A stretch of DNA of 6,099 nt from Pseudomonadota bacterium (lineage in GTDB: Bacteria; Pseudomonadota; Alphaproteobacteria; Rhodobacterales; Rhodobacteraceae): NCBI GenBank assembly GCA_027623875.1, contig JAQBUS010000085.1, positions 1 to 6,099 on the forward strand, in the 5' to 3' direction. The position numbers and the translations under genes were made by a program. The notes beneath the pieces were generated by a model, which had not been told where the DNA came from, did no database searches, and saw nothing but the letters and a program-made list of their open reading frames with translations. The number at the start of each line of letters is the position of its first letter. The first letter of the stretch is position 1. This document shows, piece after piece, positions 1 to 5,308 of the stretch.

Positions 1-152
1 ACTTTTGTCATTTAGGTTGTTCTAATCATGAGGTGCCGATGTTTGAATTGAATTTTTATAACTGTTTGATACTTATTTCATAAAGTTTATGTTAAATAAG
101 GAAAGCGCTTTTCTGCAGTTTAACAGAGTACAACTCTATCCTATTTTATTGA

Positions 153-719
153 TTATGTTGCCCTCTCGGAATACTCCATTGTCTCTGTATTTATAATAAT
201 TTTCTCATCTTGACCAACAAAAGGCGGTACCATTACTTTCACGCCGTTATCAAGAAGTGCAGGTTTAAAACTACTAGCAGCTGTTTGCCCTTTTACTACT
301 GGCTCGGTCTCCACGATAGTGCACGTAACTTTTTGGGGAAGCGTTACGTTTAAGGCCTCATCTTCATGGTACTCAATTACAGCAATCATTCCGTCTTGAA
401 GAAATGGACGTCGCTCTCCTAGTAGGTCTGCGGAAAGATCGAACTGCTCATAAGTTTCTGTATCCATAAAAGTTAGCATATGATTTGTTTCAAACAGAAA
501 TTGTTGATCTTTTTGTTCCAGGCGAACTCTTTCTACTTTATCTGCAGAACGAAACCGTTCATTAAGCTTCGAGCCAGTTCGTAGATTTTTTAATTCCACT
601 TGCGCAAAGGCCCCTCCTTTTCCTGGTTTAACATGGTCAACTTTTACTGCGGTCCAAAGTCCTCCGTTATGATCTAGTGTGTTTCCAATTCTTATTTCAT
701 TACCATTTATTTTCGGCAT
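153..719 (-). CDS. efp: Elongation factor P
   Basis: EF-P binds the ribosome between the P and E sites and promotes peptide-bond formation at polyproline stretches; it is cytosolic. The 188-residue product has the normal family length and three-domain plan: an N-terminal KOW-like domain (about 1-65), a central OB domain (about 70-128) and a C-terminal OB domain (about 130-188). The functional loop reads VKPGKGGAF, with Lys34 at the position that is beta-lysylated by EpmA in E. coli. The C-terminal EF-P signature lies around residues 152-168 (KPALLDNGVKVMVPPFV). The ATG is supported by a strong GAGGAAG Shine-Dalgarno at 725-731 and the typical MPKINGNEIR start. The stop is TAA. The gene stands alone, divergent from the small gene at 917, with a candidate promoter at 747-775. 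No modification enzyme is encoded in this window. Identification is very secure. Confidence 0.97.
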   Translation of the reverse strand: MPKINGNEIRIGNTLDHNGGLWTAVKVDHVKPGKGGAFAQVELKNLRTGSKLNERFRSADKVERVRLEQKDQQFLFETNHMLTFMDTETYEQFDLSADLLGERRPFLQDGMIAVIEYHEDEALNVTLPQKVTCTIVETEPVVKGQTAASSFKPALLDNGVKVMVPPFVGQDEKIIINTETMEYSERAT

Positions 720-724
720 ATTAT

Positions 725-731
725 CTTCCTC
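725..731 (-). promoter_or_regulatory. Shine-Dalgarno of efp
   Basis: On the minus strand this reads GAGGAAG, five bases before the efp ATG. It is the strongest ribosome binding site in the window and fixes the efp start. Confidence 0.8.
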
Positions 732-746
732 AATATATTTCGATAG

Positions 747-775
747 GATATATAAATCTTAGACTGATTAAGCAA
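747..775 (-). promoter_or_regulatory. Candidate efp promoter
   Basis: On the minus strand a TTGCTT -35 element (770-775) and a TATATC -10 element (747-752) are separated by 17 bases. Predicted initiation near 740 would give a leader of about 20 bases containing the Shine-Dalgarno. The match is by eye. The -35 overlaps the left arm of the inverted repeat at 773-786. Confidence 0.5.
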
Positions 776-786
776 TGGTAACATTG
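773..786. repeat. Short inverted repeat over the efp -35 region
   Basis: CAATG (773-777) and CATTG (782-786) are exact inverted arms around GTAA. With one unpaired base the symmetry extends outward through TTAA. It overlaps the proposed efp -35, so it could be an operator, but 5-bp arms are common by chance in AT-rich DNA. Confidence 0.35.
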
Positions 787-804
787 TTAAACGCCTTTAG
801 TAAG

Positions 805-823
805 GTATGCGCTATACGCATAC
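805..823. repeat. Perfect 7-bp inverted repeat between efp and the DUF6280-like gene
   Basis: GTATGCG (805-811) and CGCATAC (817-823) are perfect complements around CTATA, making a 19-base dyad that is G+C-richer than its surroundings. The motif GGTATG at 804-809 recurs at 826-831, a 22-base or two-helical-turn offset. Its place in a divergent intergenic region suits a transcription-factor operator, or a hairpin in the leader of the rightward gene if transcription starts upstream. There is no T-tract after it, so it is not an intrinsic terminator. Confidence 0.55.
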
Positions 824-916
824 TAGGTATGTAATAATTGCAATGACAAAAGAGTATTTTTGTGGCACAAGACAGTCTCAAACCGAAAAACTAATTTAAA
901 ACTAGAGGTATAGGAT

Positions 917-1231
917 ATGTCAGCGGACTTTGTCGATACGAATGCTTTCAATTATGAGCAAGGGCAACGGGCCAGGAAACTTTTTGCAGCTGTTGTTCTA
1001 GCCGCTTTGGATGATGCTATTTCCGATGATAAAAAATATGGAAATGGACCTGAACAGATTGCTCGTTGGGCAAGGTCAAGAGATGGTAGAGAAGTTCTTA
1101 CATGTTCTGGTATAGATCCTAATGAACGTGTTGTATCGGGGTTAATGGCATTTGTAGAGAACGGAGTTAGAACATCTGTTGCGTTATCACGTGAAGAAAG
1201 TGAACGTCGTTCTCAAGCAGAGGCAGCTTAA
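917..1231 (+). CDS. Small conserved protein of unknown function, DUF6280-like
   Basis: This 104-residue soluble protein has no signal peptide or membrane segment. I recognise it as resembling the small Rhodobacterales family annotated DUF6280, from memory rather than a search. Its role is unknown. Visible parts are an acidic N-terminus with FNYEQGQRARKLFAAVVLAALDDAI (about 11-35), probably an amphipathic helix, then a Trp/Arg-rich stretch IARWARSRDGREV (48-60). Next comes SGIDPNERV (64-72), which resembles the 'LAGLDP' motif seen in small helical alphaproteobacterial and phage proteins. The charged tail SREESERRSQAEAA is probably helical. An AGAGG Shine-Dalgarno lies eight bases before the ATG. 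The gene diverges from efp and converges on tRNA-Leu, so it is probably monocistronic. Helix-turn-helix-like DNA or RNA binding is possible but unproven. Confidence 0.8.
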   Translation: MSADFVDTNAFNYEQGQRARKLFAAVVLAALDDAISDDKKYGNGPEQIARWARSRDGREVLTCSGIDPNERVVSGLMAFVENGVRTSVALSREESERRSQAEAA

Positions 1232-1247
1232 CATCTAATACTTAAAT

Positions 1248-1282
1248 AACCTAGCATGCCACCAATATTTTAATCTTAGGTT
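1248..1282. repeat. Weak inverted repeat in the convergent gap
   Basis: AACCTA (1248-1253) and TAGGTT (1277-1282) form 6-bp arms around a 23-base spacer containing the palindrome GCATGC. It lies 16 bases after the stop of the small plus-strand gene and downstream of tRNA-Leu on the other strand, where a bidirectional terminator would sit. The long loop and poor T-tract make termination doubtful. Confidence 0.25.
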
Positions 1283-1326
1283 TTAAATACGTATCTTATA
1301 CTATTTGTTGTGAATTGAAATTTTTT

Positions 1327-1413
1327 TGGTGCGAGCGGCGGGACTTGAACCCGCAAGCCTGTTAGGGCGAAGGATTTTAAGTCCTTTGTGTATACCAATT
1401 TCACCACGCTCGC
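1327..1413 (-). tRNA. tRNA-Leu, anticodon UAA
   Basis: Read on the minus strand this folds as a complete class II tRNA. The acceptor arms GCGAGCG (1413-1407) and CGCTCGC (1337-1331) pair fully, followed by discriminator A and an encoded CCA (1329-1327). The anticodon stem AAGGA/TCCTT encloses CTTAAAA, giving anticodon TAA at 1379-1377, which reads UUA and, with modification, UUG leucine codons. A long variable arm with GCC/GGC pairing and the T arm GCGGG-TTCAAGT-CCCGC confirm leucine type. It lies 77 bases behind metG on the same strand but has its own promoter. There is no sign of an integrated element or duplicated 3' end. Confidence 0.97.
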
Positions 1414-1427
1414 ATTTTTTATACCCC

Positions 1428-1457
1428 TATATGCCATCGTTTTTGTGGGTGGTTCAA
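1428..1457 (-). promoter_or_regulatory. Candidate promoter of tRNA-Leu
   Basis: On the minus strand a TTGAAC -35 element (1452-1457) and a CATATA -10 element (1428-1433) are separated by 18 bases. Initiation would fall roughly 7 bases before the mature tRNA 5' end, giving the very short leader typical of tRNA genes. The whole promoter lies in the 77-base gap after the metG stop. Confidence 0.5.
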
Positions 1458-1490
1458 GGGGTTATTTATAGAGATTAATTTATTTTGCAA

Positions 1491-3209
1491 TTAGTCTATA
1501 ACGCCGCCAAATTTCTTTTCCCACTCTTTTCTACTCTCGTCACTAATTTTTGCAAATAGGACTTCTGGGACAGTAAAAATATGGCCGGCATTAAGAGTAC
1601 TGAGAGATACCCTTAAATTTGTTGGCCATGAGCGATCGTCAGTATGCAAACTCTCTAATATCTTGTTTGATGCATCAGGAATAAACGGTGCAGATATAAT
1701 AGCATAAATTCTTATTAAATTTAGAGACAATCGAATTTGTACTGCTGCTTTGTCAGGGCTCTCTTTGAAAACCACCCAAGGGGCTACTATTTGAAGGTAC
1801 TCATTTCCAAGGACCCATAATGCCCTAAGTTCTGCTGCAGATTTTCTTATCTCAATTTTCTCCATTAACATTTCGTAGTTTGATAGTCGTGTTTGCAAAT
1901 CAGAAATGAGCTTTTCTTCATCAGCACCATAACTCCCACCTTCAGGTACGACCTCTCCAAATTTTGATTTGCAGAATTTAGTAACCCGACTGACTAAGTT
2001 ACCTAAGACATCAGCCAGGTCTTTATTCACTCCTGCCTGAAAGTTGATCCATGTAAATTCACTATCAGAGTTTTCGGGTGCATGACTAAGGAGCCACCAA
2101 CGCCAGTAGTCCGCAGGAAGTATTTCCAGGGCTTGATCCATAAAAACCCCTCTATTTTGCGAAGTAGAAAATTGTCCACCATCATAAGTTAGGTAGTTAA
2201 AAGATTTTATGTAGTCTACTAATTTCCAGGGTTCTCCCGAACCAATTATTGTGGCTGGAAAACTAAGGGTATGGAATGGCACGTTATCCTTTCCCATAAA
2301 CTGAACATATTGGACGTCCTCAGCCCCCATGTCAGTTCGCCACCACCTTTGCCAATGATGATCTGGTAGATTTTTACTATCTGACCATTCATTAGTTGCT
2401 GCAATATATTCGATAGGGGCATCAAACCAGACATAAAAAACTTTGTTTTCCATTCCTGGCCAAATATCTTTACCTTTTCTTACCGGAACTCCCCACTTCA
2501 GATCCCGAGTAATTCCTCGATCTTGTAGCCCATCTCCATCGTGAAGCCACTTTTTGGCTATCGATGTAGTTAAAATTGGCCAGTTTTCCTTACCACTTAT
2601 CCAGTCGTCAAGCTTATTTTTTAGAGATTTCTGTTTTAAATATAAGTGTTTCGTCTCCCGGATCTCTAAATCTGTTGACCCTGATATTGCTGATCTCGGG
2701 TTTAAGAGGTCCGTAGGGTTTAGTTGTTTCGTGCATTGCTCGCATTGGTCGCCTCGGGCATTCTCATATTTACAGTTAGGACAGGTCCCCTCTATGTATC
2801 TGTCTGGCAAGTAACGTTGGTCTATTTTTGAATATATTTGTTTTTCTGTAACTTCGTCAATTAGTCCAGCTTTATCTAGCATCCCAGCAAAATGTTGGGT
2901 CAGCTTGTGATTCTGTGGACTAGAGGAACGCCCAAAATAATCGAAAGATAAATAAAACCCTACAGAAATATCTTTCTGAATTTTATGCATTTCAGCACAA
3001 AACTTGTCTACTGGTTTATTGGCATTCGCTGCAGCTAATTCTGCTGGTGTGCCGTGTTCATCCGTAGCGCAGATGAACATAACCTCATGGTCCCTCTGTC
3101 TTAAGTAACGAGCGTATAGATCGGCTGGCAGTTGGCTGCCGATTAAATTTCCTAAGTGCTTAATTCCGTTTATATAAGGGATTGCGGAGGTGATAAGATA
3201 GCGGGCCAT
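1491..3209 (-). CDS. metG: Methionine--tRNA ligase (MetRS)
   Basis: This cytosolic class I synthetase charges tRNA-Met with methionine. The 572-residue protein is full length for the form without the C-terminal EMAP-II-like dimerisation domain. The HIGH-type motif is HLGN (18-21), followed by CATDEHGTP (47-55). The zinc knuckle has CPNC (143-146) and CEQC (156-159); the second knuckle is serine-substituted (PRSAISG, 171-177), as in E. coli MetRS. The methionine-pocket strand is YVWFDAPIEYI (259-269). The KMSKS loop is atypical, QFSTS (346-350), lacking both lysines. The anticodon-binding helical domain covers about 385-540 and includes DLADVLGN and NEYLQ. The ATG gives the typical MARYLITSAIPYINGIKHLGN start and has AAAGG nine bases upstream (3219-3223). 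The upstream MFS gene ends 99 bases away, so separate transcription is likely. Identification is certain. Confidence 0.98.
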   Translation of the reverse strand: MARYLITSAIPYINGIKHLGNLIGSQLPADLYARYLRQRDHEVMFICATDEHGTPAELAAANANKPVDKFCAEMHKIQKDISVGFYLSFDYFGRSSSPQNHKLTQHFAGMLDKAGLIDEVTEKQIYSKIDQRYLPDRYIEGTCPNCKYENARGDQCEQCTKQLNPTDLLNPRSAISGSTDLEIRETKHLYLKQKSLKNKLDDWISGKENWPILTTSIAKKWLHDGDGLQDRGITRDLKWGVPVRKGKDIWPGMENKVFYVWFDAPIEYIAATNEWSDSKNLPDHHWQRWWRTDMGAEDVQYVQFMGKDNVPFHTLSFPATIIGSGEPWKLVDYIKSFNYLTYDGGQFSTSQNRGVFMDQALEILPADYWRWWLLSHAPENSDSEFTWINFQAGVNKDLADVLGNLVSRVTKFCKSKFGEVVPEGGSYGADEEKLISDLQTRLSNYEMLMEKIEIRKSAAELRALWVLGNEYLQIVAPWVVFKESPDKAAVQIRLSLNLIRIYAIISAPFIPDASNKILESLHTDDRSWPTNLRVSLSTLNAGHIFTVPEVLFAKISDESRKEWEKKFGGVID

Positions 3210-3273
3210 TTGTGAAAACCTTTAGATGAGTTAAAAAAGATGTAACTTAAGCTATCTGAAAAAACCAGCATGC

Positions 3274-3302
3274 ATTATAATTATAGATAATTGAATTATA
3301 AT
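3274..3302. repeat. AT-only 9-bp inverted repeat between the MFS gene and metG
   Basis: ATTATAATT (3274-3282) and AATTATAAT (3294-3302) are perfect inverted arms around an 11-base spacer, starting 6 bases beyond the MFS stop codon. On the metG strand the segment 3274-3285 reads as two tandem TATAAT boxes, so it may supply the metG -10. No good -35 element is evident. With no G-C pairs a terminator role is weak. Confidence 0.4.
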
Positions 3303-3308
3303 TTAAAT

Positions 3309-4526
3309 TTATTTTTTTCCTTTTTTCATTAGGCGGCCAATTGAGAATGAAGTCCTGGGGGCATACATATAAGGCGTCCTGTTTCCTAAGGTAGGGCGAG
3401 AATTTAATCTAGCTGAACCAAAAATAATTAAAATTAGATGTGCAGTGGAAATAAATATGAAAAGAGAGGAGGGACCAAATTTTTCAATTAAAGTTGATGC
3501 AATCAGAGGAGACGCGGTTGCACCGACTGCGTAAAAAAATATTAACGCGGCAGAAAGTTCAATACGTTCTTCCGGTTTTCCAAAATCATTTGCGTGTGCT
3601 GAGGCAACTGAAAAAATAGGGAAGGTGAAAAACCCAAAAAGGAAAGAAGATAATAGAATTAAATTTGTTCCTAAATTTGAAGTAAAAATTGTAATGGCAC
3701 AAGCAGTTATAGCTCCGATTGACGTTATAATAAGGATCCACCGGCGATCATATTTGTCTGCCAACCAGCCAATAGGCAATTGAGCTATCATTCCACCAAA
3801 CACAAATAGTGCAAGAAAATATCCAATTTGATCTGGTTGCAACCCAACACCTTGTCCATAAACAGGTCCTACCATACGAAATGCTGCGGTTGTTAGGCCT
3901 GCTATTACAACCCCTACTACTGCAAGAGGGGAGAGATTGAATGCTAGTTTAGGGCGTAATCTGGGTGCCGTTGGCACTTTTGGTTGAGCGGTTTTGGAAA
4001 GAGTTATTGGTAAGATTGCGGCACAACAAAATAGCGCAAGTAGATTATAGGAGATGTAATGTGCTGGCTCTAATACACCAATAAGAAGTTGAGCAAACAT
4101 AGAACTTCCTAGGTCTGCTATGCGGTATGTGCCCATAGCTCGGCCACGTGTCTTGTTTGTTACTCTATCGTTTAACCATGATTCAATAACTGTATAGCAT
4201 CCAGCAACACAGAGTCCCGAAGCAATCCTCATGAGAGCCCAAACGTATGGGTTTATTATCAACATATGGGTTATTAGCCCCATTGCTCCGAGGGTGGCAA
4301 AGCCTGCAAATGCCCTACTATGTCCGACTGAACCCATAAGCCTTGGAGCCCACCAGCAGCCTATAAAAAAACCGAAAAAATGTGCCGAACCTAATAAGCC
4401 AATTTGTGAATTTGAGAACTCTAGTTTTAAGCCAGATAATGCGTCTAGTGGCCCAAGACCTGAGCTACTCAATTGCAATAATATTACGGAGAGAAATAAT
4501 GCGATGAAAGAAATAATAAGACGCAT
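3309..4526 (-). CDS. MFS transporter, YcaD-like
   Basis: This 405-residue integral inner-membrane protein of the major facilitator superfamily has about 12 hydrophobic segments in two halves, joined by a polar linker near residues 177-197. It probably works as a proton-coupled efflux carrier; the substrate cannot be read from sequence. The loop between segments 2 and 3 (around 60-72) is a degenerate motif A. ESWLND (115-120) is characteristic of the YcaD-like branch. The second-half motif A is well preserved as GWLADKYDRR (253-262). The charged tail (about 373-405, ending RLMKKGKK) should be cytoplasmic. The ATG begins directly with the first membrane helix (LIISFIALFLSVILL), but no clear Shine-Dalgarno precedes it. 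It lies 77 bases downstream of imuA on the same strand, so read-through from the SOS promoter is possible. Confidence 0.9.
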   Translation of the reverse strand: MRLIISFIALFLSVILLQLSSSGLGPLDALSGLKLEFSNSQIGLLGSAHFFGFFIGCWWAPRLMGSVGHSRAFAGFATLGAMGLITHMLIINPYVWALMRIASGLCVAGCYTVIESWLNDRVTNKTRGRAMGTYRIADLGSSMFAQLLIGVLEPAHYISYNLLALFCCAAILPITLSKTAQPKVPTAPRLRPKLAFNLSPLAVVGVVIAGLTTAAFRMVGPVYGQGVGLQPDQIGYFLALFVFGGMIAQLPIGWLADKYDRRWILIITSIGAITACAITIFTSNLGTNLILLSSFLFGFFTFPIFSVASAHANDFGKPEERIELSAALIFFYAVGATASPLIASTLIEKFGPSSLFIFISTAHLILIIFGSARLNSRPTLGNRTPYMYAPRTSFSIGRLMKKGKK

Positions 4527-4603
4527 GAACAGGTCTATTCTTGATGTGGTTTCTACATAGTCTCTTTATCTGAAAACTTAATTCTTGCAACCTAGTTTAT
4601 TGG

Positions 4604-5200
4604 TTATTTCTTATCTAGAGTGAATTTATTATTTGTATTTTTTAACTCCCATAAAGATAGTGGTTGATGGCGTGATTTAAGACACTCTAATTCCCATTTT
4701 GTCTCATTAAAGTTATGCTTTGCTGACATAGACCAACGGCTTTCGACGCCAGGAGTGCCACCTTTACCTTGTGTTAGAAGAAGGCAGAGAGCCTGATTGT
4801 TTTTTTCTTTTCTACCGATTTCTGCTGATAAATTTAATCGCCTTATTGATTTTAACTCTAAGTAAATGGTGCTTTCGATCACTATCAAACTAACGCTACC
4901 AAACCTTAATGTTTCCTCAGCAACCCAGAGCATTTCATCAGTGCGTCGCACACTTATGGTTACTACCCTACCGGGGTTGACCCAGTTTATTACACCACCT
5001 GGAAGCAGTTGATCACTGATCCAGCTAGGCCTTATCCATATGATTGTACCAAGAATTTTTGTAGCTAACCATAATGCAAAATTTCGTCGAGAATTCCCGC
5101 AGATCTCATGTGTGCGCTCTAGAGTAAATTCTATATCTTTATTTATTTTGAGTACGTCCCTACTTAGGTCGTAATTTTTATCTATGAAATGATATGCCAT
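4604..5200 (-). CDS. imuA: ImuA-like SOS mutagenesis accessory protein
   Basis: ImuA proteins are RecA/SulA-like partners of ImuB and the error-prone polymerase DnaE2 in SOS mutagenesis. This 198-residue protein shows the order I associate with Rhodobacterales ImuA. HEICGNSRRNFALWLA (31-46) aligns with the degenerate nucleotide-binding start. It is followed by a hydrophobic strand IIWIRPSW (53-60), NPGRVVTISVRR (75-86), LWVAEETLRFGSVSLIVIE (91-109), RRLNLSAE (120-127) and LLTQGKGGTPGVESRW (141-156). A canonical Walker A lysine is not visible. The Lys/Asn-rich C-terminus (187-198) looks lineage-specific. The ATG has no Shine-Dalgarno. A promoter containing a perfect LexA box would initiate at the ATG itself. 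imuB and dnaE2 are not adjacent: an MFS gene follows and an aldo/keto reductase diverges. The family call is from recognised motifs, not a search. Confidence 0.85.
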   Translation of the reverse strand: MAYHFIDKNYDLSRDVLKINKDIEFTLERTHEICGNSRRNFALWLATKILGTIIWIRPSWISDQLLPGGVINWVNPGRVVTISVRRTDEMLWVAEETLRFGSVSLIVIESTIYLELKSIRRLNLSAEIGRKEKNNQALCLLLTQGKGGTPGVESRWSMSAKHNFNETKWELECLKSRHQPLSLWELKNTNNKFTLDKK

Positions 5201-5206
5201 TTAGAG

Positions 5207-5235
5207 AAGATATCATGTTCTCTTTTTGTTCTCAA
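5207..5235 (-). promoter_or_regulatory. Candidate imuA promoter overlapping the LexA box
   Basis: On the minus strand a TTGAGA -35 element (5230-5235) and a TATCTT -10 element (5207-5212) are separated by 17 bases. Standard spacing puts +1 at 5200, the A of the imuA ATG, predicting a leaderless mRNA. This agrees with the absence of a Shine-Dalgarno. The LexA box fills most of the spacer and touches the -35. Confidence 0.6.
5217..5231. promoter_or_regulatory. LexA-binding SOS box, GTTC-N7-GTTC
   Basis: GTTC at 5217-5220 and GTTC at 5228-5231 are separated by exactly seven bases. This is the direct-repeat operator established for LexA of Rhodobacter, Sinorhizobium, Caulobacter and other alphaproteobacteria. 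It lies 16 bases upstream of the imuA ATG, inside the proposed promoter, where bound LexA would exclude RNA polymerase. I found no second copy in the window. The combination of perfect spacing and a mutagenesis gene makes chance unlikely. Confidence 0.85.
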
Positions 5236-5242
5236 TATTTAA

Positions 5243-5271
5243 TAGTTGTTTCTGATGATGTAATCTATATA
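5243..5271 (+). promoter_or_regulatory. Weak candidate promoter of the aldo/keto reductase
   Basis: TATATA (5266-5271) is a reasonable -10 element. The hexamer 17 bases upstream, TAGTTG (5243-5248), is a poor -35. The LexA box lies about 12 bases further upstream, outside this core promoter. A weak purine stretch, GAAAG (5299-5303), is the only ribosome-binding candidate. Confidence 0.25.
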
Positions 5272-5308
5272 AATTAATTTCTGGATAACTTAAAAATAGA
5301 AAGTATAA

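Noticed and set aside
1..83. Open plus-strand frame from position 3 to a stop at 81-83, and a minus-strand ATG at 8-10
   Set aside because: Both are too short to judge at the window edge and show no recognisable residues or ribosome binding site.
102..137. Palindrome AAAGCGCTTT (102-111) and triloop hairpin AGAGT-ACA-ACTCT (125-137) as an efp terminator
   Set aside because: The first has no loop, the second has only 5 bp, and no T-tract follows either on the efp strand. Positions 1-152 otherwise show no supported gene.
547..560. GAAC-N6-GTTC inverted motif inside efp as a LexA site
   Set aside because: It is an inverted rather than a direct repeat, has the wrong spacing and lies within coding sequence.
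775..834. 19-codon plus-strand frame between efp and the small gene, as a leader peptide
   Set aside because: There is no Shine-Dalgarno, and the dyad at 805-823 explains the structure better.
1327..1413. tRNA-Leu as an attachment site for an integrated element
   Set aside because: No integrase gene and no repeat of the tRNA 3' end were found, and the flanking genes are housekeeping genes.
2246..2434. 62-codon minus-strand reading frame inside metG
   Set aside because: It overlaps metG in another frame, has no ribosome binding site and shows no protein-family features.
2554..2814. 86-codon plus-strand reading frame antisense to metG
   Set aside because: It is antisense to the conserved zinc-knuckle region of metG; its composition is a by-product of that coding sequence.
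4231..4560. 109-codon plus-strand reading frame antisense to the MFS gene
   Set aside because: It mirrors the membrane-helix codons of the MFS gene and has no recognisable motif or ribosome binding site.
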